Assembly: GCF_036669915.1 (NCBI RefSeq) | Contig: NC_089325.1 | Location: forward strand, 6,358,900-6,422,899 | DNA from: Pocillopora verrucosa | Lineage: Eukaryota > Cnidaria > Anthozoa > Scleractinia > Pocilloporidae | Length of the DNA: 64,000 bases | Direction: 5' to 3' | Shown: positions 11,001 to 23,000 of the stretch, piece after piece | How the letters are laid out: the number at the start of each line of letters is the position of its first letter | How positions within the stretch are numbered: the stretch's first letter is position 1 | The notes under the pieces: generated by a model | Told to the model about the DNA's origin: nothing | What the model saw: only the letters and a program-made list of their open reading frames with translations | Database searches by the model: none | Program-made: the position numbers and the translations under genes

Positions 11001-14000
11001 AGTGGCCATTGTTCTGAGTCTGATTTGTCCGACTTGATGGCTCGTAAAATTGACTAAAGGTAAAGAAAAACCAAACAAAGTAAAACAGATAAAATCGCTT
11101 CAATTTTGGAAACAAAGCGTCAAATGCAAAAAGAACTTGTAACAAAGGGAATAGTTTGTACCCCACGTTCCTTGTTGACCGACATGTAGCCATTCTTCAG
11201 ACACACGAGACTCGGTTTCCAATTCTTTTTAGGATCCCGGATGTAGAGGGAGCCTTCGATCGAGAGGGTACCGACCTGACAACAGATGAACAACAAAAAA
11301 AAAACAATCAAACACAAAAATAAAACCAATATCACCGTTGAAAAAACAAACTTTTAAAAACAAGGACAGCTATATCAACAAGACATTCGAAACTTTTTCA
11401 GGGGACCTACGTCTCGGTCTGTACATCTTGAAAGAAAGATTTAACCAAAATTTAATCTTGTTATCCATCTATGTTTATCTTTGGCCTTCTTCCTTCCTCT
11501 TTGGTAGATTCGTCCCATGTTGTTTCTTTTCTTTCTGGTCAAACTACCTTTTTGTAGATTGTGTCGTGTTCAAGTAAGTTTTCATGTAATAAGAAGACTT
11601 TTAAACTCCTCCAAAATAAAACGACTCTAAGGAGAATACCAAATGCAGCCGGATTGACTGGATCACTGTTACTACTCCTGCTTGCGAGCGTGAAACTGAA
11701 AATCATGCAGCAGTTGAGGCATTTTTCCAGGTACATCACAATTAAGCAAAATCAAGCATCGCTGAAATCAAATCAATATTGCGGCAAATCTAAAATCACA
11801 TATGGACAGCGTAAAAAGACATTAATTTAATCGCTAAATACAGAAGCATTAATGATAAGGTCATCAGTTATAGCCTCAAATTTCAATCGGACTGAAGTCT
11901 CTTAAAATGTCACTTAATGAATCATGAGGACCTCCTCGAAACAGAAGTTTGTAGTAATTATTTCGTAGAGAATAAGTAAAATATTTACATATGGAGCGAT
12001 CTGTTCTGCGATGTAATTCTCTTTGACGATCAAGTAGTTCCCACTCCCCCAGTTTGCCGCGGTCATGACCTTCTCTCTGACTTGAAACGCTCGCTCTGAT
12101 AGAGAACACACAAAATAAGAAATAAATACTAATTTTGAACGGGCATGTTACTTAAAAAGGTTTGAAAATGTTAGAGGAGGAGCAAATTTTCAATTGAGAA
12201 TTAAAAGTAACCCAGAATTATTCTAAATTCGCTTCAGAGCCCACTTCAAGATTTCGAGAAAACTCGCTCCTCGCCCCACTCGCGTTTTGTTCTCGCGAGG
12301 TTTTCCACCTTCCACGCAGTTTTCTAGCTTCTCATTTGCTCATTTGCTTGTGATATGTTCCTTTGTTCTACACGGCCATTGTGATTACTTTGATTTGTGT
12401 TTCTAGATACAATGGAAGAGTACTATAGATGAGGTGACAGGAGACTGGAGACAACACTCACCCATGGCACCATTATCGATAACCTCAAACAGCACCCAGT
12501 CGATATCGGGCGATAGTGCCTTTTGAGAAACGATCTCTGCACGAAGTCTTCCTGCTGTCATCTCAGACGAAACCTGAGAGGGAAACATTTCCAATCAGTC
12601 CAAAACCTTAATTCTCCTTACGAACCAACACAGTGTTGTTATGGAGCTACGTTGCAGTTAAAGCATCTCACGAAAGATTTAAACTTCATCATTTGCAGCT
12701 TTGCTAGTTCCTACTTTACATAAATTGTGTTTATTCATTCTAAATAACTGTCAGCTCTTAAACAAACTGATACTGTCGAGAGAAGCTAATTATTGATCAG
12801 GAAAACACCACGGGGGATGTGTTACCTTCATTAAATGTGGATTGTCATTCTTCTCTTTTACGTAAATATCCAAAGTGAATTCTCCTCCGGAATTGTTTTG
12901 TTTGTCCTGTACATTGTGAGAAAAAAAAATTAGTTAAAAACATTATTCGCCGGAAAAGAAGAGAGGATTAATTTCTGTTTAAGAAATAAATCGGATTGAA
13001 ACGAAAAAAAAACAGGAAATGGCGTAGTTTTAAAACTAAGAAACTGCAAGAAAACAATTTTTAATTGAGTGTCAAAAGTAATCCAAGATTGTATGGGTTT
13101 TGATTTCAGACGCTCTGTGATTGGTCTAGAAAAGCCACTCCAACTGCTAGATCAATATGAGAAGCAAAATTGAAAACCACGTGACTTGGTGATCCGCGTT
13201 TTCCCGCGCTCGTGGTCTTGTGATATTTTCCTTCGTTATAATTGGTCGTTTTCGTTGCTCCATCGAGGCGCGCTCTAGGACCAAAAACTAAGACCAAAAG
13301 CTAAGAAAGCTTGCTTATGTTGCAAAAGTGTTACCTTCAATTCTATCAATTCTCGTATCTTCTGAGTGGCTTCTTCGATTACCTAATTAATAAATAAGAA
13401 AACAAAATTGAAAACACTGCAAAGATACCCGAGAACATAGCGAATCTAATGACAAGGTATTGGTTAAGTAAATGCTTCGTTCGAACCTGGGCTTTCTCTT
13501 CTTCTTCCTCACTCACCTTGAAAAAAAAAAAAAGAAAGAAAATTAATCATTATTGTAACTATCCCACTGGTGGGAGCCGAAGTTCCACTTGTTTACGAAA
13601 GGGCACAGTTTCGCTGATGCGCCAAATTTTCTTAAAGTCTTCCACAAAAGTGAGGCAATGAATTCTACCGCTTTATCTTTGAAGTAGAGTCTGCATACAA
13701 GACTGAAAAGAATGGCTTTCGGAATTGAATGCAGACTTTGCGTCTTAAACTAATGCTACCCCTCTGAGGTGGGATCCTAATCCATCGAAGGTTGACCACC
13801 TCCCTCCCCTCTCCCAGTGATTTTTCTGGTATCCCCGACACTTGCCTAGAACCCATTTTTAGCTCCTTTCTTATCCAATAGTAAGAGTAAGCAGGAAATT
13901 TTTTTTAAAATATGAACCAGGTCTATACCAGAAGGTACCTATCTCATACTTACGTCGAAGAGCCACTTATAATACGTGATCATGTCTCCAACAATGGAGA

Positions 14001-17000
14001 ATTCCTGATTAATTGAGGAATCGTCCATTCGCCCAGTCTAATTGAAAAAGATAAAAGATGAAGACAATTGCAACACGGTCAATCAATCAATGTGAAAAAG
14101 GAAGCCGTAAAAAGTAAAAAAGGAAGGCTAAATAAGAAGCTTTGAGAGTTCAATAGAATTTACAAATGTAAGCAACTGTAAGAAAAAAAGCTTTTCAAGT
14201 TGTGTTCACCAACTATTCACTGATTCTTCGATGACTTTCGTTACCGAATTATGTTCCAGCAACAATATGAACGATGCTTACGCTTTCATTGGACATCAAA
14301 GTAGGACCGAAGATCATGGCAATATTGGGCACTCCCATTTTGTTGACACTAACTAGCTCGGTCACTCTGAAAAGGAAGAAGAAAATTAATAACCAATATT
14401 GGGACATGGCAAAACAAAACCTGAATAAATCTCTCGTATATAATCCCTTGTAAAGCTGACTCGTTCTTCGCAAAAGTCACAAAAAAATTGATTTGGACTG
14501 TCCATGGAACAGGCGATAAATAAAACAACTCCCACGAGGTAATTAACAACTCCCAAGAAGTAATCAACAGAGCAGCTTATCGCCTTGAGCGTTAAGATCA
14601 GTTGACAAGTCATTGTTGTTTGATGTAGCTTTTCTGACTGAACTATGTCCCCAAACCCCAAGTAATGACACATAAAAGAAAGTGAGAGAATATGTATTTT
14701 TTTAGTTTAAGAAGCTTATCCATCGCAGTTTCCCCCTCGTCAGCAGTTCGTCAGGTTTCTCTGAGAGTTCGCCAGCTCCCAGTTATACCCCTGGGTGGAG
14801 AGTGGAGATCAGTACGAAAACAAGACGACCCGCTGGTCGGAGTTCCAACTGGACTTCCCAATCCTAAGTTCTGCCCTAGACCCCAGGCTGCTGGGTCTCC
14901 CAAGGCCGCGCGAAAGTAAAACTAGGAAATGTTACAGTGATTCTGGTTCGATTTTGATAGAGCGCAACCCCTATTGTCCCTACACTTACTTAGTCAGATG
15001 AGAGATAATCGCCTTAAGAGTTCCATGGTTCACTTTAGGAAGCTGGTTGATTAAAGATTTAATTGTCTGTAGTCTTGTATTATGGTCTTGAATCGCTAAG
15101 GGAAGAAGTAAATAAAAGGATAAATTAGCCAAGAAATGATACATTACCATAAACAACTACATTATCATTAATTACCACGCCCCGTTGCGAGTAGTATCTA
15201 ATGCACTACCTTCCGAAATAATCTCTTATTCGACAAATTGCATAGTGCTCGCGAAATACATGAACATGGCGGAGGGTAAAAAGTGCAGGGAAACCCAATG
15301 TACTTTTGACCGTGGTTTGGCAACTAATCAATGAGAAATGGGCCATATCTTTATCTTTATTAATTGCTTTAACAACGTTGCGCGAGCAATAGAAACTAAC
15401 AGAGCTATAGAATACGAAAGAACAAGAGAACTTGCCGAGGGCACTGAAGACGCGCAGGAAAAAACGTGAGAAATGTCAAGCGCGGGAAAATATGCGAGCA
15501 GTGAAAGGCGCAACAACCATAACAATCGTGCAAGGTGTGGCACAACCAAGACGTGATTAATACATCTGACGGGTCGTGAAAGAGCAGTGCGAGCTTTGTA
15601 GAGCCAACACAGAGTGCTGTTATTAAACGATCCAGAGAAATCTCGTTCAAAATACCCACGACGCTCAACACAATCTATTTATCCCCCTCTCCCCCCCCCC
15701 CCTAAAAAAAATTGATTCTTACAGCCAGCTGCAATGAAATGCTTGTACATGGTGCCAGGGATGACTGGGTCGGGAAGTTGTCGCAAGTATTGCTTCAGTA
15801 CTCCAGTGACGTCATGGACCCCGCATTCATCCAAAGTTAGTAACACGCTACCAGCGTCTAAGGAGAGATACCAATACCTCGGTATAAGACAACACGAAAA
15901 GTCCAACATAATGAACTACAGTTCTTTTTCAAATCACAAATCACTATGGATTTTTAGACAAATTTGATACCTTGATCAAAGGAAGTTCTCAGTTTTTTCA
16001 TTGTCAACTGCCCACCATTCACACGATAAACTCCTTCCATCTCGAGGCCACCTGGAGTGATCGAAAATATTTCATAGAATCGGTTATGACATCGTTAATC
16101 ATAACCATATCAAATTCCTCAAATTTAATTGGTGCATTAGCTGCTTTCTTAAATCGGACGCGTCTGTAGTCACACTAATCATTTGACATCAATTTTCCGC
16201 CTAAAAAAAATAATTACCATAAGTTTCGACAAACTGCAAACACTTTGCCACTAAGTGTGGGATTCCATCAGAACCAAGCCCTTGCTGACAAAGCAGAACA
16301 CCAAAAACCTGCGAAAATAAATAGTTTCAATTAGGCGGATGGGCTGGTCACACCATACCAATTAATAAAAGTCGAGTCATTTCTTTCAATAAAGGGAGTA
16401 AGTTTCTAAAGAAACTGTGGCTTTTATATGCAGAAAAACACGCATATAAACACACACACACCCCAAAATTTCTCCATTCGCTCTGAAAAGGGCTCACGCT
16501 CGAAATGTCAGTTTTGAAACTCTTCACGGTGGCCAATTTACGTTATCAACCCGGTCGATAATACTAAATTACTCAGTTCTTTCAGTCCCAGACTCTTACC
16601 TGTTTGCTTCTCAGAGCTGAATACCAGCCCTCCAATTCCTCTTCACTATCAGCCTTCAAACTATGCGTTCTATAAAAATCGAAAAATATATATGTATTTC
16701 CCGGACTCGCGACTCGTCGTTGTGTGGGCAAACTTGTAGAGAACGAACTTACAATAGAGAGGAACTTCTGGTCACCGTTTCTTTTGTACAGAAAAAAATC
16801 AATGTTTAGGTCCAGTTTCACATTTTCTTAGATAATTAGTACGCTTTTGCGAGTAAAACTCTCTCAAATAAGGACCTGAAGACAATTAACGAACACATTT
16901 AACACTTTAACCCCTAAGAGTGACTGGGATCTCCTCTGTCCTTACAATATCACCCCTGAATCATACATTAGAGTCACGAGAATAAGGGAAATGATCACCA

Positions 17001-20000
17001 ACTAAAGAACCTTTTGGTTGTTAAACAAATCCTTCTTGTTAGCACCTTTGGAAATGTATACAGAACAGTATAGAGAAAGTGACAACCGAAGTAAGTGCGC
17101 GTAAAGAATAATGCAAAAATCTTCTTACTTGTCAACCGTAACAATATCCAGTTGTAACTGCTCTCCCTTGGGACATCTCACTAGTGACGTCACTGTTCTA
17201 AGGTCAATCGTAACAAGATCGTCCTTGTCATGTGGCTGCGAACAAGTAAGCCAGCAGTTTTAGCAAAATCGGTTTATCATTCAAACAAAAGCAATTACAA
17301 AACTCGATTTTCTTTCCCTGAAGAAATGAACCAACGATAAAAAAAATTCCACTAACCCCTCTGGCATACTTTAAATGCCTGTCTTTCAACAAAAACCACC
17401 TTTTTCTCCAGCTCTACGATAAAATATGAAATCGCAGGTGTCAGCAAGTTGGTAACATTAGAACATTACGGGCCTCGGTGAGGAGATTTGATCTTAAACA
17501 AGCTCAGCAGGCTAAATTCAATAGAGATGAGAGAAAAATGGACGCGGAATATGGTGTTGGCAACTGTAGGTGGGAGCGCCGAGCAAAATGCAAAACAACA
17601 CAACAGTTTCCTTGACACGAACTGCGGATCAACATCAGTCTCTGGGCAACCGCCCACCTACCCCTCCCCTAACCCAACATTAACCTTAACTTGTTGTCAA
17701 TTGACTGTTGTTGAGTTAGGGGGGGAGGGGTAGGTGGGCAGTTGCCCAGATACTGATATTGATCCCGAACTGCAACCTCAGTTTTCGCTTTCCATTCTTG
17801 CGCGTCCGCTTTTCACCTCGTCTCTAAAATCAGAGCGTTTAAAACTTACTCCTTCTTTCTTTTGCAAGAATCCCTCTTTTTCATAAACTATTTCGATGGG
17901 AGCACTCTGAGAAGCCTGTCAAAGAAACAATCAACATCGTTTGATTTAAAAGGACTATTGGAATTATGGGATGACGAAATGAAATTAGCTATGTTTATCA
18001 GTACTTAAGGGTAAAATATGACGAAAACATCGATCCAATCCATTCCACAATTTTTGCAATTTAAAATTGAGTGTCGAAAGTAATCCATACTTGCATCAAT
18101 TTATTAAAATTTTATTCCACTTTGTGTCTTGAAATCTTGTGCCACCTTCTCAACCAATAAGATGCAAAAAATAATTCTGGCGTTTTCCCGCGCTAGAATC
18201 TGGTTGATTCAAGTTTTTATTGGCTCATTCAGGTATTCCTCTTCGTTCTGATTGGCCGCTGTGTGTACTTTGGGTTTGCTTTACGACAATTGATGAACAG
18301 CGCTGAATGTGTCCATCAATACCATATCGTGTATTACAGACATGACAGTCTACAATCTTACCTCAGTGTTAAGCGTCGCTGTTTGGTCATCACCTAAGTT
18401 CTGATCAGGTTTTCCTAAAGAAGAACGCAAGATTAGACCTCTTCCTTTGCAAAACTTGCAAACGATTCCAAAATGACAAAGACAAGGAAGAAAAGTAGAA
18501 AAAAATCAAGACAACACATACCTTCTCCACCATTCTGTCGGAGCAGTTCCTAAATTAAATAATGAATGAAAAACATCAGGAGATCTTGAAAACAAGTAAA
18601 CTTTAACGTCATTAAAACAAGCGGTTTTTCAGCCGGCGTTCAGCAAGTCGAGAAACAATACACAATTTACTCCTACACAAAGTACTCACTGCTTGAAGAG
18701 TTTGTCCAGCTTCTTCCGCCAATTCGAGCGCTGTCCAATTAAAAAGGAAAAAAAAATTTCAAAATTACAATCTCAGCGTAGCAAATCATTCACCATTTAC
18801 CTTAGGCCTTTCAACCGAGATACAGTCGAACCTGTATTAAGCGGCACTTAATTAAGCGGTCACTCTTTTCTAAGCAGTAGGTTGTCAAAGTCGCGAACTT
18901 TTTTCCCCGTAGTTACTATAATTTTCACCTCTACTAAACGATCACCTCTATTAGAGGGTCGTAGTCACCTTTGACTGAGTCCCAACAGCTTGTTTGTATT
19001 GTATTCTACCTGTATTGAACGATCACTTAAAGCGAAACCACTAAAATATTACTAAGAATAATCTCTCAAGTCGAATTTATTTCATGTTTATCTCCCGAAA
19101 TCATTGTCACTTCTTTGAGTTCAAATGTCTTCTCCACATTGCCGATTATCTTTCTTCATAAGACTGTTAAGAAAAACTGCGTTTTTTATTCTTTTTTGGC
19201 TCCTGTTATGTGGAGTTGTATTTAGCGGTCAACCTGCATCAAGCATTTTCCCCGCCATTCTCCGTGGTACAGGTTCGACTGTATCTGCTTTCAAAATTTT
19301 CTACTGAAATATACCCTACAGCCCATTACGTTCTCTTTAGTTGTTGGCGAAAGGGAAACCGGATTGAAAATTGAAAACTAAAAAAAAATTGTTTCTAGAC
19401 TTGGTTTGAAAGTAGGGAACTTATATGAAAGATTTTCACAACTTACGCGTTTTTTCGTCCTCAGCATCTGAGGCAACGTAACGAACCTGGCAAAGAAAGG
19501 AGAAAAAAATTAAAAGAGATTAAAAGTGGACATTTTTGAAAGCATCCATTATGAAAACTGAGAAAATAAAATATATATCTTCAGAGTAAAAATAACTCGA
19601 TTTTATCGCCACACCCCTACCAGTTCTGTTGCATGTCTCATCGATAATTTTCTTGTATAATGCTCGCAAAATTGTTTCGCCACTGGTAAGAAAAACTTTT
19701 AGCCGCGCTTATTTACGGAGGAGTAAATTAATTAAATTATACAGCAATAAATTATTATGGCGTTTCATCTTTCGATGTGGAAAATTAAATTTTCGAAAGG
19801 ATAACTTCCGAGGATAAAAATCTTTTCCAGCATAAATAAAGTCAAGGCTAATAAGTCTAGGATCATTGACTTACATCCACTTTGTTTAAAATTAGTTCCA
19901 TGGTGGATAAAATGTCCTTTGTGACCACAGTGTCCCGCAAGACCTACACCAAAACAAAGCGAAATTCGAAAATGACCATTGGTAATGTGCATAACAAACT

Positions 20001-23000
20001 GTGTCCGGTTCAAACAAAACAAGATGCAATTAATGCGGTTTCAAAATATATTTGACACGTGTAAGGTGAGAAACCACAAACGAGACGGTAGACCGGTCGG
20101 TAAAATTATTCTTTTTTAAAATTATTGTATTAACTCAAAGTTCGTTTAAAGATTTTACAAAACAAGATATAACAAATTTAGCAGCTGACGACATTTTCGG
20201 CGGGAGACTGATAAGGATCACACCGCAAGTCACAGAATCAGCTGTTAAAACCTGCCTGGCAGCCACAGATTTGGTGAAAAGTATGCATTAGTAGCGTGAC
20301 ACTTTTGGCGGGAGTCTGATACGGATCACACCTCAGGCCACAGAATCAGCTGTAACGCTGCCTGCTAGCCACAGAACTGGCGGGAAACACGCACGTGTCA
20401 CACAACTGCCCACTACAGTGACTATTCGCTGTCTAAAACTGCCTTCCGCCAAAGACTCGCCGAGAACTTATTCACATGACCGCTTAGCGACAGTTCAGGT
20501 GTTTCAAAAATTGCTTTCCTACCAAAGTTTTGGCGGACACTTCACACGCGTTAAGGAAGTAAACGGAGACGAAGTTTCCCCCGCCCAACTTCTGTCTTGA
20601 AATATTACAAAATGTACCTTTCCTAGCGCCTCAGGATCTCCAAAAGCTTGATGGTATTTGGCGTACTTCTTTTCCCAGTATTTGGAATAGATGAACTCTC
20701 GTCTCGCCGCACTAAAATAAATTTAAAAATTGGTATGTTTTTTTGCAATACTTAACACTTATTGCTCAGTTGGCTCGCTGTTACCGGGATTGAGGCTTTG
20801 AATGAAGTTTTCATTATTTGTTTTCCATGCCTATTTTCTTGTTTTAGCTTGTGCATATTTTTTGTTTAAATCTCGTAAATGGCTGGACGAAATTTCCCTT
20901 TTCCCATGTCAACGAACTGAAACATATGATAACAAGCTGGGAACGCATAAATCATACTTCTAAATTAACGAAACTAGTAGATAACAGTACAGACAGAAGA
21001 TTGCTAATCTAACAATTAAATACATTTGGAGACATGTTTATTGCAAACGGTGACGAGAAATATTTATGCTTGATTTCCCTCACATGGTTCGAACAGAGAT
21101 ACAACAAAAAACAACCTATCAAAAACATAAATCAGTTCACATCAATGCAAAAATGGGGAAATGAAGGACAGCGAGAATCAAAGTTTCACTCTGGTTGTAA
21201 GAAGTTACGGCTCCCGAATATACGAAAGCCGCATTACTTCATGGACAAAATTTAGTAATAAGACACAATCCTGATCTGTGTCGATACCACATAAACATCC
21301 GATAAAGGGAAGGTTGGTTACACGATTTCAAGGGGCGCTTACGGGCTCTGGGCATCACTCTCCGCTACCCACCCATGCATGCTGTATTTTCTGGCTCTTA
21401 ACCCTTTAACTCCCATGAGTGACCGAGAGAGAATTTCTCCTTACAATATCAACACAATGTCAAGCAGACAAGAGATGAGAATAAAGAAAAATATCAATTA
21501 GGGGGTAAGTTGATCTAATACCAAATTCTCCGAACTTACAACACAAGAACTGTATGACAGACAGTAAGGAGAATTCAAAAGGTTTTTTTTAAGGGTTACT
21601 TACACATTGGCATCTGGTGTTATTTTGTCGTCTTCGGGTAACTTGTGTTCAAGAAGTTGATTGGCGTTGTCATTTCCAATTTTTATCATCAGCTGTGTTG
21701 AGATAAAAGTTGAAACAGTGCAAGATTATGAGGAGAATTGTCAAATGAAAAAAGTCATTGACTGGTAGTGATGGTACATATCATCACTCGGCGAGAGACA
21801 AACTCGTGCGAGTGTACAGAGAGAAGGCAGAATCAAAGGTGTTTCGTCGCACTGTATTTGAAAATTTTTTAGTTGAAATTTCTCTATAAATTGAAAAAAT
21901 TTCCAAACCCTACTGAGATAAACATTCGCCCCTGATCTTGTGAGTACATGCCGATCAAATTGAGCATTGAACTTCTAACGTCAAAATATCAATATGAATA
22001 AGACAACGAGTGGAGGAAATGAACTTTCTGTTCAACCTGTTTTCAAATCCCCTCCGCTAGATTCTCGCAGGATTCTGGCAAATACGAGAATATTCCGCCA
22101 TTCACTTATGTAAATCCATGACAAGGCGTATACAAAACAGGCATACAATTTAACGACCTCAGTACAATACTATTCGTTCAACGATTCTTTAGGGCACCGT
22201 GACCATATATGTAAGTCTGATCCTATAATCAAAATGCTTCAAATGAGAAAAGCTCCTTGCGGAAATAGACTTACCTCTATAAGAGCTGGGTTCCAGATCT
22301 TCTCGTCCATGAGAAGAGAACGTGCACGAGAACAGTGAACCCCCAGGTTGCGATGAACACCTTTTAAAATAAAAGTAATGCGTAACATGAAAATTTATTC
22401 AATATTTTCCGTCATGCGCGATTGGTCTCCCGCCGCCGGAATATCCTTTAACTAAAACTTTGGAGTACTAGCGGGTAATCCCTAAATGACATGCCCTATT
22501 TTGAAGCTTTAAGTACGGTGTGATCAAAGTCGTGGAAATAATTACATAAATGAAAGCGTTCTGCTCTTCTTTCAGAAAAAGACTCTAACACGTTTGCTCA
22601 TAAACCTTGCCGCAGATCACAGGAAAGTCAACATTCCATGTAGAAAGGAAATGTTTTTGATCAGAAACGTCCCGCGCGGTGCAGAAAATATTGGGATGGA
22701 TATATATATATATACAATAGTCTCTAGTTGGCTCAAAATTATGCTTGTATATTTGTCCTTGGCCATAACATGTTCCTTAACGAGCCTCTCTGAACAGATC
22801 ATATCCGTGGACAAATATCTGAGGTTATTCTCCCGCTAAATGAAAGCTATTGTTTCATTTTTTTCCCTTCTCACAGCTCTGTAGCACCACAATGAGGTGT
22901 AACCCAACAGCACTTTCCTGTAAAACTTGTGTAGCTTGCAATAAACCTTTAGGCTGTGAAATGAACTTACCAATACATTTTGCACAAACACAAACACAGA

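Larger units (their letters stand above)
8009..11275 (-). other. ARAP: ARAP exons 40-46: last PH domain and C-terminal tail
   Basis: The PH pieces are SLYIRDPKKNWKPSLVCLKN, EQWPLHKLTLYVGIP, GFTVVVKTDQEDI and the helix KDKDDRNRWLAATLNMK. The last three exons encode HPEGIWSDP, GAQGDDSPLFLGRQ and a basic end finishing RRPKDRGPKT before the stop at 8009-8011. Exon 10939-11053 ends in phase 1, but exon 10270-10317 needs phase 2. A short exon is missed, or there is an indel or an alternative donor. Confidence 0.75.
11989..13516 (-). other. ARAP: ARAP exons 35-39: acidic linker and Ras-association domain
   Basis: An acidic linker (SEEEEEKAQ) and a short helix precede an RA domain at about residues 1399-1498: GGEFTLDIYVKE, MTAGRLRAEIV, DWVLFEVIDNGAM, ERAFQVREKVMTAANW and GNYLIVKENYIAEQIAPY. 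In vertebrate ARAPs the RA domain binds Rap or Rho and tunes the RhoGAP. Confidence 0.87.
16600..17915 (-). other. ARAP: ARAP exons 25-28: third PH domain
   Basis: About residues 1079-1178: IVYEKEGFLQKKEG, SWRKRWFLLKDRHLKYARG, DLVTIDLRTVTSLV and the helix SEEELEGWYSALRSKQ. The next exon begins the RhoGAP, so the second PH that vertebrate ARAPs carry here is not seen. Confidence 0.88.

Noticed and set aside
16582-16821. 79-residue frame reading KLDLNIDFFLYKRNGDQKF before the PH helix
   Set aside because: Only 16600-16669 is exon; the upstream part lies before a good acceptor and does not fit the PH domain.
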